In this document: positions 1-8,845 of the stretch, piece after piece | Numbering within the stretch: position 1 is the stretch's first letter | How the letters are laid out: every line of letters begins with the position of its first letter | Notes under the pieces: generated by a model | What the model was told of the DNA's origin: nothing | The model's database searches: none | Seen by the model: the letters and a program-made list of their open reading frames with translations, nothing else | NCBI RefSeq assembly: GCF_035999195.1 | Contig: NZ_DASYGY010000009.1 | Location: 1,302,001 to 1,366,000 of the forward strand | Direction: 5' to 3' | Source: Pseudoxanthomonas sp. | GTDB lineage: Bacteria > Pseudomonadota > Gammaproteobacteria > Xanthomonadales > Xanthomonadaceae | Length of the DNA: 64,000 nt | Translations under genes and position numbers: made by a program

Positions 1-26
1 CTATCCGTCTTCGGTCTTCACGCGGG

Positions 27-55
27 TTTAATTCTCGTTAAAAGCCGAATAGTAT
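27..55 (+). promoter_or_regulatory. Sigma70-type promoter of the first TonB-dependent receptor
   Basis: A -35-like TTTAAT (27-32) is separated by 17 bp from a -10-like TAGTAT (50-55). The same TTTAATTCT block, the same 17-bp spacing and a following TCACCCCC at the same offset recur before the second receptor at 3429-3469, which supports a functional shared promoter. Transcription would start near 62 and leave a leader of about 78 nt ending in a GGGAGAGAG ribosome-binding site. Start-site position is inference. Confidence 0.6.
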
Positions 56-139
56 CCGGTCACCCCCTCGTTTCGTGGTCGCCCTTTTTGACCGCCTCGA
101 GGGACACCTTGGGATACCCCTACACGGGAGAGAGAAAGA

Positions 140-3100
140 ATGAACTGCAAAACCACGAAGCTCCGTGACGCGATCTCGTTCGCGCTCGCGGCCGGTGCGG
201 TGTCGGCGATCGGTACCGGCGCTGCGTTTGCCCAGGAAACACAGGGCGACCCCACCACACTGGATCGCATCGAAGTCACCGGCACCCGCATCCGCCAGGT
301 CGACACTGAAACCGCCCAGCCCGTCTTCACGCTGAGCCGTGCCGATATCGAAAAGCAGGGCTTCCAGTCTGTCGCCGACATCCTGCAGAACATCTCCGCG
401 ATGGGTCCGCCGACCATCAGCCGCGCTTCGCCGCTGTCGGCTGGTGAAATCGCCGGCGGTACCTACATCAGCATGCGCAACCTGGGCGCGCAGCGCACGC
501 TGCTGCTGGTGAACGGCAAGCGCATGGGCATCTCGACCAGCGGCTTCGCCGACGCGTCGCTGATCCCGGCCGTGGCCGTGGAACGCATCGAAGTACTGAA
601 GGATGGCGCGTCCTCGATCTACGGTTCGGACGCCATCGCGGGCGTGATCAACATCATCACACGCAGCAACTTTGAAGGCGCCACCGCCAGTGCCTACTAC
701 GGCCAGTACAGCGAAGGCGACGGTGCCATCACCAACGGCGACTTTGTCATGGGCTTCACGGGAGACCGGGGCTCGCTGACGGTTGCCGCCGAGTGGGGTG
801 AAGAAGACGTCGTCCACGCGTCCGACCGTCCCTATAGCGCGTTCCCGCGCTCCAACCTGCACCCGACGGACCAGTGGACCACGGTCGGCCAGTACGGCGG
901 CTGGGTGACCACGGCCACCACCGGCGTGCCTGGCGTTCCGACCGGTACGCGCGTGATCCTGCGTCCGGGTGGCAACCCGCGCAATCTCGCCGACTATGTG
1001 CCGCAGAACACCAACGTGGGCACCTGCACCGGCGCCACCGCCGCCAACGGCTGTACGCCTGGCTCGACGGCCGATAAGAGCAACACCAACGAGCAGACCG
1101 ACCTGCGTACGCCGGTCGAGCGCAAGGGCCTGTACGTCGACGGCATCTTCGATCTGTCCGACAACATCCGTTTCCGCACCAACCTGCTGTACGCCAACCG
1201 CATCACTGATCGCACCGTGGCCGGCTATCCGATGCAGGCAACGTCGTTCGCTTCGTCGAACGGCGGCACGGGCGTGCCTCTGGCGGCGACCAGCTACTTC
1301 AACCCGACCGGCGCGACCATCAGCAACTGGTGGCGTCGTACCTGGGAAGTACCGCGCGTCAGCACCAGCGATCTGACCACCTACCGCTTCACCGGCGCGC
1401 TGGAAGGCAGCTTCGAGTTCGCCGACCGCCTGTTCGACTGGGATGTCTCTTACCTGCACAACAAGAACGAGCAGGTGCAGTCGTCGTTCGGTAACCTGAA
1501 CCTCGCCAACACTGCGCGCGCGGTCGGCCCTTCGTTCTTGGATTCGACTACGGGCCAAGTTGTCTGCGGTACGCCCGACAATCCCGCAACGACGGCCAAC
1601 GAGCGCAATGTCATTGCCGGCTGCGTGCCCTGGAATCCGCTGCTCGCCTTCGGCGTGACGGGTCCCGGCGCACTGACCGGCAACCAGGCTCTGCAGAACT
1701 ACCTGTTCCAGGAAGAGCACTCCACCGGCGAGACGACGACGCAGGTGTGGTCCGCCAACCTGGCCGGCACCATCCTGGCGCTGCCCGCAGGCGATCTCGG
1801 CTTCGCGATCGGCGTGGAGAACCGCAAGGAGGAAGGCACGTTCGTTCCCGACGCACTCGCCCAGACCGGCGGCTCCACCAACCTGTCGGCAGGCCCGACC
1901 GGCGGCGAGTACAAGGTCGACGAAATCTACCTGGAACTGCAGGTACCGATCCTGGCCGACCTGCCGGGTGCGCGCGAACTGAGCGTATCGCTCGCCAGCC
2001 GCTACTCCGACTACGACACCTTCGGCGATACCACGAACAACAAGTTCGGCCTGAAGTGGAAGCCGATCGATTCGCTGCTGGTGCGCGCCACCCTGGCGGA
2101 CGGCTTCCGTGCGCCGACCATCGCCGATCTGTACGGCGGCGGCTCGCAGACGTTCTCGTTCTTCACCGACCCGTGCGACACCAGCTTCGGCAGCTCGGCC
2201 AGCAACGCCACCACCCGCGCCAACTGCGTTGCCGCGCTCGGTGCCACGCTGGGCAACAGCTATCGCCAGCTGGGTCAGGGCCTGAACCCGGTCGGTTCTC
2301 CCAACTCGCAGACGCCGATCGCGTTCACGTCCGGCTCCAACCCGCTGCTCACGCCTGAGCTGTCCAAGTCGCAGACCATCGGTGCGGTGTGGAGCCCGAG
2401 CTTCATCGAAGGCCTGAACATGTCGCTCGACTGGTGGAAGGTGCGTATCGGCGACACAATCGTCGCTGACTCCCCGACCCAGATCCTCAACGACTGCTAC
2501 ATCCAGGGTATCGCCAGCCGCTGCTCGCCGAGCCTGTTCACCCGTGACGCCGCGCTGGGCTACATCAACTTCCTGTCGTTCGGCAACCGCAACGCCGGCT
2601 TCCGGAAGGTCGAAGGCTTCGACTTCGACGTGTCCTACCGCTGGACCACGGAGACCTGGGGCAACTTCAACGTGTCGTCCAACACGACGTACACGGCGAA
2701 GGATTACTTCGTCAGCACCAACGATCCCCGCTACGCGCTGTCTTCGGTCGGCTTCACCAGCTCGTTCCGCATCCGCTCCAACCTGGGCCTGAGCTGGCAG
2801 AAGGGCTCGTTCGGCGCCAGCTGGACGGCACGCTACTACTCGTCGATGAAGGAGGGCTGCACCTACTTCGTCCCGGGTCTCAACGAACCGAACCTGGAGT
2901 GCAACGAGGTGCTGTTCGCGCCGACCGGCGTGTTGCTGCCCAACGGCGATCCGGCCAGCGCCATCACCCGTCGCAACCGAGTCGGCTCCAACACGTTCAA
3001 CGACGTGCAGGTCCGCTGGGACGCGCCGTGGAATGCCACCATCACGCTCGGCGCCAACAACGTGTTCGAGAAGGTGGGTCCGGTGATGTACACGCAGCCG

Positions 3101-3175
3101 AGCGCGAACGTGTCGTACTACGGCAACTTCGACATCGGCCGCTTCGTGTACATGAAGTACCAGCAGAAGTTCTGA
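140..3175 (+). CDS. TonB-dependent outer-membrane receptor
   Basis: Predicted 1011-residue outer-membrane receptor of the plug-plus-beta-barrel class, which imports a ligand using TonB/ExbBD energy. A signal peptide of about 31 residues ends in AAFA before QE; a TonB-box-like stretch (LDRIEVTGTRIR) follows at about 45-60, then the plug domain with the LVNGKRMG and LKDGASSIYGSDAIAGVINI motifs, and a barrel ending in an aromatic residue (YQQKF). There is no N-terminal STN signalling domain, so it is not a FecA-type transducer. The start is preceded by GGGAGAGAGAAAG. The N-terminus (MNxKTTKLRDAIS) is shared with the next gene, indicating duplication. The substrate cannot be read from sequence; adjacent oxygenase and sulfotransferase genes are the main clue. 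Confidence 0.93.
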   Translation: MNCKTTKLRDAISFALAAGAVSAIGTGAAFAQETQGDPTTLDRIEVTGTRIRQVDTETAQPVFTLSRADIEKQGFQSVADILQNISAMGPPTISRASPLSAGEIAGGTYISMRNLGAQRTLLLVNGKRMGISTSGFADASLIPAVAVERIEVLKDGASSIYGSDAIAGVINIITRSNFEGATASAYYGQYSEGDGAITNGDFVMGFTGDRGSLTVAAEWGEEDVVHASDRPYSAFPRSNLHPTDQWTTVGQYGGWVTTATTGVPGVPTGTRVILRPGGNPRNLADYVPQNTNVGTCTGATAANGCTPGSTADKSNTNEQTDLRTPVERKGLYVDGIFDLSDNIRFRTNLLYANRITDRTVAGYPMQATSFASSNGGTGVPLAATSYFNPTGATISNWWRRTWEVPRVSTSDLTTYRFTGALEGSFEFADRLFDWDVSYLHNKNEQVQSSFGNLNLANTARAVGPSFLDSTTGQVVCGTPDNPATTANERNVIAGCVPWNPLLAFGVTGPGALTGNQALQNYLFQEEHSTGETTTQVWSANLAGTILALPAGDLGFAIGVENRKEEGTFVPDALAQTGGSTNLSAGPTGGEYKVDEIYLELQVPILADLPGARELSVSLASRYSDYDTFGDTTNNKFGLKWKPIDSLLVRATLADGFRAPTIADLYGGGSQTFSFFTDPCDTSFGSSASNATTRANCVAALGATLGNSYRQLGQGLNPVGSPNSQTPIAFTSGSNPLLTPELSKSQTIGAVWSPSFIEGLNMSLDWWKVRIGDTIVADSPTQILNDCYIQGIASRCSPSLFTRDAALGYINFLSFGNRNAGFRKVEGFDFDVSYRWTTETWGNFNVSSNTTYTAKDYFVSTNDPRYALSSVGFTSSFRIRSNLGLSWQKGSFGASWTARYYSSMKEGCTYFVPGLNEPNLECNEVLFAPTGVLLPNGDPASAITRRNRVGSNTFNDVQVRWDAPWNATITLGANNVFEKVGPVMYTQPSANVSYYGNFDIGRFVYMKYQQKF

Positions 3176-3202
3176 TCGCGGTTTTCGCTTAGGCAGTACC
3201 CG

Positions 3203-3233
3203 CACGGCCCCGAAAGGGGCCGTGTTCTTTTTT
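3203..3233 (+). terminator. Rho-independent terminator after first receptor
   Basis: A perfect 9-bp stem CACGGCCCC / GGGGCCGTG closes a GAAA tetraloop and is followed by TTCTTTTTT. It lies 28 bp after the receptor stop codon. Confidence 0.92.
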
Positions 3234-3428
3234 GGACCACCGCTGCAAAGTGGTCAGCGCATTAGGCGGCTGACGCAGCGCCCACATCCACGCGGCGCCA
3301 TGTGCCCGACCTCCCCTTGCTTGGGATCCGATGCACCCCAAGTTGCACCTCCCTGTTCAGGCGCATGAAGACCCACCTTGCCGATTCGGAGCATGCACTT
3401 TGCCGCATCATGGCCGCTTAACAACACT
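3234..3428. other. Intergenic spacer between the receptors
   Basis: About 195 bp between the terminator of the first receptor and the promoter of the second. I see no convincing ORF with a ribosome-binding site and no clear hairpin here. The two receptors are therefore separate transcription units. Confidence 0.6.
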
Positions 3429-3457
3429 TTAATTCTTGGCTGGGCACGACTATGATC
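3429..3457 (+). promoter_or_regulatory. Sigma70-type promoter of the second TonB-dependent receptor
   Basis: TTTAAT (3429-3434), a 17-bp spacer, and TATGAT (3452-3457) form a promoter with the same geometry as at 27-55. The leaders that follow also resemble each other (TCACCCCC, then two runs containing CTTTTTGG or CTTTTTGA). Confidence 0.65.
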
Positions 3458-3541
3458 GGATCACCCCCGCCTTTTGGCCGCCCCTTTTTGGCCGGCCGGC
3501 AGGGTATCCCTAGGGCTTAAACAACGTCACCCGGAGAGAGA

Positions 3542-6409
3542 ATGAATCCCAAGACCACCAAGCTGCGCGACGCGATCAGCCTCGCGCTCGTCGTCAGTGC
3601 CACCACGACGGGCGCCGCGTTCGCCCAGGAAGCAACCACCACGCTGGACAAGGTGGAAGTGACCGGCTCGCGCATCAAGCGCACCGACGTGGAAACCTCC
3701 CAGCCAGTGTTCAGCCTGACCCGCGAGGACATCCAGGCCCAGGGCCTGACGTCGATCGGCGACGTCATCCAGAACCTGACTTCCAACGGCACGGCGCTCA
3801 ACACCACCTACAACAACGGCGGCAACGGCGAAACCCGCGTCAGCCTGCGCAACCTGGGCTCGAACCGCACCTTGGTGCTGGTCAACGGCCGCCGCTGGGT
3901 TGCCGGCACCGGTCTGGGCGGCGCGACCGACCTGAACACCATCCCGACCGCCGCGGTCGAGCGTATCGAAGTGCTGAAGGATGGCGCCTCCGCCATCTAC
4001 GGTTCCGACGCGATCGCCGGCGTGGTCAACGTGATCCTGCGCACCGACTTCGACGGCGCCGAAGCCAACGCCTACTACGGCCAGTTCAGCCAGGGCGACG
4101 GCGGCCGCGAGTCGTACGACATCACCATCGGCAGCAGTGGCGAGCGCTTCAGCGCGATGTTCGGCGCCGGTTACGTGAAGGAAAACCCGGTCATGGCCGG
4201 CGACCGCGAGATCTCGGCGGTTCCCGTGTTCGGCACGGGCGTTGCCTTCGGCAGCAGCACCAGCCCGAACGGCCGCTTCGCGCTGTGCTCCGGTACGTTC
4301 AGCCCGGGCGCCTGCTCGGTGGGCGAGACCCGTCCCAACGGCACCGCAGGCCAGTTCGGCTATGACGAAGGCCAGACTCCGGCGCAGTGGCGTCCGTGGG
4401 GTGCCGGCGTCAACGATCTGTACAACTTCGCGCCCGACAACTATCTGGTCACGCCGCAGGAGCGCAAGTCGATCTTCGGCCAGGCCTCCTTCGACATCAC
4501 CGACAACGTCCGCTTCTCGGCCACCAGCACCTACAACAACCGCCGTTCCGAGCAGCTGCTCGCCGCGATGCCGATCGTGCTCGGTACCGGTCCGGGCGCT
4601 GGCGTGCAGGCGCGTACCATCTCGATCAGCCCGGACAGCATCTACAACCCGTTCGGCCAGACCGTTTCGCGCATCCAGCGCCGCGCGGTGGAGACCGGTG
4701 GCCGCAGCTTCAACCAGAACGTCGACACGTTCGGTTTCGTGGGCGCACTGGAAGGCAACTTCGAGTTTGCCGACCGTTACTTCTCCTGGGATGTCGGCTA
4801 CAGCTACGGCCGCAACGACCAGAACGACACCACCAATGGCCTGTTCAACATCCTTGCGCTGCGCAACGCGTTGGGCCCGTCGTTCATCGACGGCGCCGGT
4901 GTCGCGCGTTGCGGCACCACGGGCAACGTGATCGAAGGCTGCGTGCCGCTGAACCTGCTGGGTGGCGTTGGCTCGATCACCCCGGAAATGCTGGCCTACT
5001 CGACCTTCGTGGCGCACGACGAGTACCAGTACACGATGAAGCAGTGGTTCGCCAATCTGTCGGGCGAGCTCTTCGAGCTGCCGGGCGGCATGCTGGCCTT
5101 CGCGGCCGGCCTGGAGCACCGCAGCGAGTCGGGCTACGACTCCCCGGACGCGCTGATCAACTCGGGCAACACCACGGGCAACGCCCGTACCGCGACGGCT
5201 GGCAGCTACAAGCTGGACGAGGCCTACCTGGAACTGTCGGCGCCGCTGCTGCGTGACGTGTTCCTGGCCCGCGAGCTGGAGCTGAGCCTGGCCACGCGTT
5301 ATTCGGACTACGACACCTTCGGCGACACGCTGAACAGCAAGTTCGGCTTCAAGTGGAAGCCGATCGAAGACCTGCTGGTCCGCGGCAGCTGGGCGGAGGG
5401 CTTCCGCGCGCCGTCCATCGCCGAGCTGTATTCCGGCGTGGCCGACTCGTTCGCCTCCATCGCCGATCCCTGCTCCACCACCTTCGGCGGCACCTATGGC
5501 AGCTTGACCGCCGAGCAGCGCGCACGCTGCACGGCGCAGGGCGTGCCGGTCGGCGGCTACGACCAGGGCAACTCGCAGATCCGCATCAGCGTGGGCGGCA
5601 ACCCCAACCTGCTGCCGGAAACCTCGACCAGCAAGACGCTGGGTCTGGTGTGGAGTCCGTCGTTCATCTCCGGCTTCGACGTGTCGCTGGACTGGTGGAA
5701 CATCACCATCGAGAACGGCATCATCACGCGCTCGGGCCAGTTCATCCTGGATTCGTGCATCGAAGACGGCATTGCGCAGGCCTGCTCGCTGTTCACGCGT
5801 AATGCGAACGGCAGCATCGACACGCTGCTGTCGTCCGGCCTGAACTCGGCCGAGATCGACGCCGAAGGCTACGACCTGACGTTGAACTACCGTCTGCCCG
5901 ACACCAAGTGGGGCTCGTTCTCCTTCAGCTGGGACAACACCTACTACGCCAGCTACGAAGAAGACCAGAATGGCGACAACCTCGTCGGCGAGTACTTCGA
6001 CGGCAGCAACAACTGGCGCATCCGCTCCAACCTGCTGGCCCGCTGGGAAATGGGCGATTGGGGTGCGACCTACGCGGCCCGCTTCTATTCGCGCCAGGAA
6101 GAAACCTGCCCGTTCTACTACAACGACTACGGCTTCGGCGAGCTCTGCAGCGATGCGATCCTCGGCCCGGGCGAAGACGGTGGCGTGGACGTGGTGCAGG
6201 AAGGCTCGCAGAACAAGATCGGCGCGGCCACGTACCACGACATGAGCGTGTACTGGAAGGCTCCGTGGAACGCCAAGATCACGCTGGGCGTGAACAACGT
6301 GTTCGACAAGACCCCGCCGACCTCGTACGTGACCTTCGCCAACACGTTCGACCCGTCGTACGACATCAACGGGCGCTTCATCTACATGCAGTACAACCAG
6401 AAGTTCTGA
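3542..6409 (+). CDS. TonB-dependent outer-membrane receptor (paralogue)
   Basis: Predicted 955-residue TonB-dependent receptor. Signal peptide about 1-29 (ends GAAFA before QE), TonB-box-like TLDKVEVTGSRIKR, plug with LVNGRRWV and LKDGASAIYGSDAIAGVVNV, then a barrel ending YNQKF. It shares the MNxKTTKLRDAIS leader, the plug motifs and barrel blocks (for example LATRYSDYDTFGDTLNSKFG) with the preceding gene, so the two are tandem paralogues that have diverged mainly in the loops. GGAGAGAG sits directly before the start. Both receptors contain several Cys in predicted loop regions. Substrate unknown. Confidence 0.93.
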   Translation: MNPKTTKLRDAISLALVVSATTTGAAFAQEATTTLDKVEVTGSRIKRTDVETSQPVFSLTREDIQAQGLTSIGDVIQNLTSNGTALNTTYNNGGNGETRVSLRNLGSNRTLVLVNGRRWVAGTGLGGATDLNTIPTAAVERIEVLKDGASAIYGSDAIAGVVNVILRTDFDGAEANAYYGQFSQGDGGRESYDITIGSSGERFSAMFGAGYVKENPVMAGDREISAVPVFGTGVAFGSSTSPNGRFALCSGTFSPGACSVGETRPNGTAGQFGYDEGQTPAQWRPWGAGVNDLYNFAPDNYLVTPQERKSIFGQASFDITDNVRFSATSTYNNRRSEQLLAAMPIVLGTGPGAGVQARTISISPDSIYNPFGQTVSRIQRRAVETGGRSFNQNVDTFGFVGALEGNFEFADRYFSWDVGYSYGRNDQNDTTNGLFNILALRNALGPSFIDGAGVARCGTTGNVIEGCVPLNLLGGVGSITPEMLAYSTFVAHDEYQYTMKQWFANLSGELFELPGGMLAFAAGLEHRSESGYDSPDALINSGNTTGNARTATAGSYKLDEAYLELSAPLLRDVFLARELELSLATRYSDYDTFGDTLNSKFGFKWKPIEDLLVRGSWAEGFRAPSIAELYSGVADSFASIADPCSTTFGGTYGSLTAEQRARCTAQGVPVGGYDQGNSQIRISVGGNPNLLPETSTSKTLGLVWSPSFISGFDVSLDWWNITIENGIITRSGQFILDSCIEDGIAQACSLFTRNANGSIDTLLSSGLNSAEIDAEGYDLTLNYRLPDTKWGSFSFSWDNTYYASYEEDQNGDNLVGEYFDGSNNWRIRSNLLARWEMGDWGATYAARFYSRQEETCPFYYNDYGFGELCSDAILGPGEDGGVDVVQEGSQNKIGAATYHDMSVYWKAPWNAKITLGVNNVFDKTPPTSYVTFANTFDPSYDINGRFIYMQYNQKF

Positions 6410-6430
6410 TCTGGTGCTTCCGCAGCACGA

Positions 6431-6458
6431 CTACGGCCCTTCGGGGCCGTAGTTTTTT
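6431..6458 (+). terminator. Rho-independent terminator after second receptor
   Basis: Perfect 9-bp stem CTACGGCCC / GGGCCGTAG with a TTCG tetraloop, followed by TTTTTT. The oxygenase gene starts only 14 bp further on, so it probably depends on read-through or on a promoter inside the receptor gene. Confidence 0.92.
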
Positions 6459-6472
6459 CCGCGCCCGACCTT

Positions 6473-7147
6473 GTGGATTCCGTCATGTCCGTGCAGATCG
6501 CCTCGATGTTCGCCGTGCCCGTGGGCCAGAGCCGCGTGCCCGATGCCGGCCCGCTCAACCGAGAGCTGGAAGCGCTGCTGCTCGCCCGCGAGGCGGATCC
6601 GGAGCGGTACCGCAACGCGCACCCGTCGCTCAAGCAGCAGGAAGGCGTCTTCGAGAGCAACTTCGACCTGTTCGCCTCGCCCGAGCCGTGCATCCGCCGT
6701 CTGCGGGCGTTCTGCTGGTCGATGCTGGGCGAGGCGATCCAGCAGACCAACGGCTACTCGCCTGACGAACTGAGACGACTCGAGATCTTCTCGCACACCT
6801 GGTTCCATGTGACCCGGCAGGGCGGCTTCACGATCCTGCATACGCACCCGATGGCATCGTGGTCGGGCGTGTACTGCGTCAGCCCCGGGGACGCCGTCCC
6901 CGACAAGCCGGAATCCGGCGTGCTGCGCTTCCACAATCCGCACGGCTACAGCAACACGTTCATGGATCCCGGCAATGCGCACTTCAAGCCGCCGTACCAC
7001 CACGGCAGCTGGTCGTTCGCGCTGGAGGCAGGCCAACTGGTGCTGTTCCCGTCGTGGCTGCAGCACGAGGTGCTGCCCTACTACGGGCAATCGCCCCGCA
7101 TCACGGTCGCGTTCAACTGCTGGTTCGGCACGAAGCAGGCCGGCTGA
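6473..7147 (+). CDS. Putative 2OG-Fe(II) oxygenase
   Basis: A 224-residue protein resembling the small 2-oxoglutarate/Fe(II)-dependent oxygenases of the TIGR02466-like group, often annotated beside TonB receptors and sulfotransferases. Visible candidate ligands are His123 and His125 in ILHTHPMASWSGVY, a distal His198 in WLQHEVLPY, and Arg209 in PRITVAFN, which would bind 2-oxoglutarate. The strand order (H-x-H, then GxLVLFPSWLQH, then R) fits a double-stranded beta-helix. The start shown is GTG at 6473; ATG at 6485 (MSVQIA) is equally plausible. No signal peptide, so cytoplasmic. Its stop codon abuts the stop of the convergent sulfotransferase within TGATCA. The substrate is unknown. Confidence 0.75.
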   Translation: MDSVMSVQIASMFAVPVGQSRVPDAGPLNRELEALLLAREADPERYRNAHPSLKQQEGVFESNFDLFASPEPCIRRLRAFCWSMLGEAIQQTNGYSPDELRRLEIFSHTWFHVTRQGGFTILHTHPMASWSGVYCVSPGDAVPDKPESGVLRFHNPHGYSNTFMDPGNAHFKPPYHHGSWSFALEAGQLVLFPSWLQHEVLPYYGQSPRITVAFNCWFGTKQAG

Positions 7148-8719
7148 TCAGGAATAGAAAGAAGACAGGCCGGTCCTCAAGGGCACGAGCTGCGCTTCGT
7201 AGTTGCGCCACACCATGCCACGGTCGCGGCGGATGCCTTGGCGCGCCAGGGCAGCGCTGGCGGTGGCGACGCGTCCGCTACTGCGCGATACGTCGGCGAT
7301 CGACGGCTGGTAACTCAGACCACAGTATTCGGCGACCCGTTGTCCCACCTCGTCGGGCGCGGACACCAGTTCGTCGTAGTCCACCTGCAGGATGCGTCCC
7401 GGCAACACATCCCGCCAGTGCTGCATCAGGCGACGATACTGCAGGTAGAAGTGCGCGAGTTCAGCTTGGTCGTACGAGTACGTCGCCACGCCGGCGAACA
7501 GCGTGCGCAGGTTGGAGAAGCACGTATCCATCGGATCGCGCACCAAGTTGATGATCTTCGCCTGCGGCAGCGCCTTGGCGATCAGACCGATGTTCCAGAA
7601 ATTCATCGGCAGCTTCTCGGTGAAGAACGGCTTGCCCCGGCTCAGCCACCTCGCCGCTCTGGCATAGCCGCGCGCGAGGGCATCCATGTCCATCCCGGGT
7701 ACCCGGGCCAGCACCGTGGCGTCGAAATGGTTGGCGTAATGATGGTCGGCCGCCAGGTGGACCTGCGCGTCGAACGCGCCGGTCTCGCCAGCGTCGGCCA
7801 CGTTGGAGTGGCCGGACAGCATGCGCTCCAGTAGCGTGGTGCCGGAGCGGTGCATGCCCAAGATGAAGATCGGAACGGCAGACTGCTCAACCTGCGAGCT
7901 AACGCGCAGGAATCCGGCATCGAAGGTGGCAATGGCCTGGTCCACCAGCGCAGCGTCCTCCTCCGGAACGTACCCAACATGGGTACGCTTGACGCGACAG
8001 CCCCGCTCCAGCGCCGACCACGCGCCCGGGTAATCGCCGAGGTCGTGCAGTTCCTTGTGCAGCCCGTAGCTCAGGTAAGCCTCGCCTTCCTTGCCGGGCG
8101 TGGCCTCCGATAGTTGCCGGCGCAGGCGGTCGACGTGATTGGACTCCGCGGTCTGCGTCCGCACGCTCGCCAGCATCCACGAGCTCTGGTACAGCCGCGG
8201 ATCGGCCTTCAACGACTGCTCGTAACGCTGTTCGGCCAGCTCGGGTTCGCCCGAGAACAGGTGCAGGTTGCCGCGCACATACAGCGCAGGTGCGGAGTTG
8301 GGGTCGCGTTCGACGGCGCGCTCGGCCAGCCGCACCGCAGCCTCGTGCGCACCGATCGAGCTGAGCATCACCACCGCGCGGGCAAGGACGTGCACCGGTG
8401 CGGATGCAGCGAATCGCTCATCAGCCAGGCAACGATCGAGCGCATCGAACTCGTTGAAGTACCGCAATCGCTGGGCCAGGCCATAGGTGATGCCTGGATG
8501 CGGCGGCGTGATGCCGCTGGCACGCATCAGCGCCTGATACGCAAGGACGTGCTTGCCTTGCCGGGAGTACAGCGTGGACAGGCCGATCAGCGACGGGAGA
8601 TGGCGCGGGTCCAGCGCCAGCGCATCGAGATAAGCCGCTTCCGCCACCGACCATTGCTGCCGGTCTGCCGCCGCTTCCCCCTGCATCCAGCGCGCGTCCG
8701 CGCCCACGTTACCCATCAT
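7148..8719 (-). CDS. TPR-repeat sulfotransferase family protein
   Basis: A 523-residue two-part protein. Residues about 20-240 form tetratricopeptide-like helical repeats (for example AALYLDALALDP-type and LAERAVERDPNSAPALYVRG), followed by a sulfotransferase domain. The 5'-phosphosulfate loop is GMHRSGTT (288-295) and a 3'-phosphate-binding motif is RDPMDTCFSNL further on. The family transfers sulfate from PAPS to a hydroxyl or tyrosine of a larger acceptor; the TPR part may hold that acceptor. No signal peptide or membrane segment. The gene ends flush against the oxygenase on the other strand, and a second P-loop protein lies upstream on the same strand. The acceptor is unknown. Confidence 0.85.
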   Translation of the reverse strand: MMGNVGADARWMQGEAAADRQQWSVAEAAYLDALALDPRHLPSLIGLSTLYSRQGKHVLAYQALMRASGITPPHPGITYGLAQRLRYFNEFDALDRCLADERFAASAPVHVLARAVVMLSSIGAHEAAVRLAERAVERDPNSAPALYVRGNLHLFSGEPELAEQRYEQSLKADPRLYQSSWMLASVRTQTAESNHVDRLRRQLSEATPGKEGEAYLSYGLHKELHDLGDYPGAWSALERGCRVKRTHVGYVPEEDAALVDQAIATFDAGFLRVSSQVEQSAVPIFILGMHRSGTTLLERMLSGHSNVADAGETGAFDAQVHLAADHHYANHFDATVLARVPGMDMDALARGYARAARWLSRGKPFFTEKLPMNFWNIGLIAKALPQAKIINLVRDPMDTCFSNLRTLFAGVATYSYDQAELAHFYLQYRRLMQHWRDVLPGRILQVDYDELVSAPDEVGQRVAEYCGLSYQPSIADVSRSSGRVATASAALARQGIRRDRGMVWRNYEAQLVPLRTGLSSFYS

Positions 8720-8845
8720 GCCTGCGCCTTACCCTTTCCAGTCGATTGAATGCGGACCGCCGCGCTGCAGGTTCGAGGCGGACGAGACGGTGTGCGCGGT
8801 AGTGTAAGCGGTGCGCCGCGCCGTTACCTCCGCAGCGGCCGGCCG

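Noticed and set aside
38..3205. A 1055-codon open frame on the minus strand across the first receptor
   Set aside because: It is antisense to a clear TonB receptor, with Arg/Val/Gly-rich content caused by high GC. No ribosome-binding site or domain.
3527..6238. A 903-codon minus-strand frame across the second receptor
   Set aside because: Antisense to a well-supported receptor; same composition artefact.
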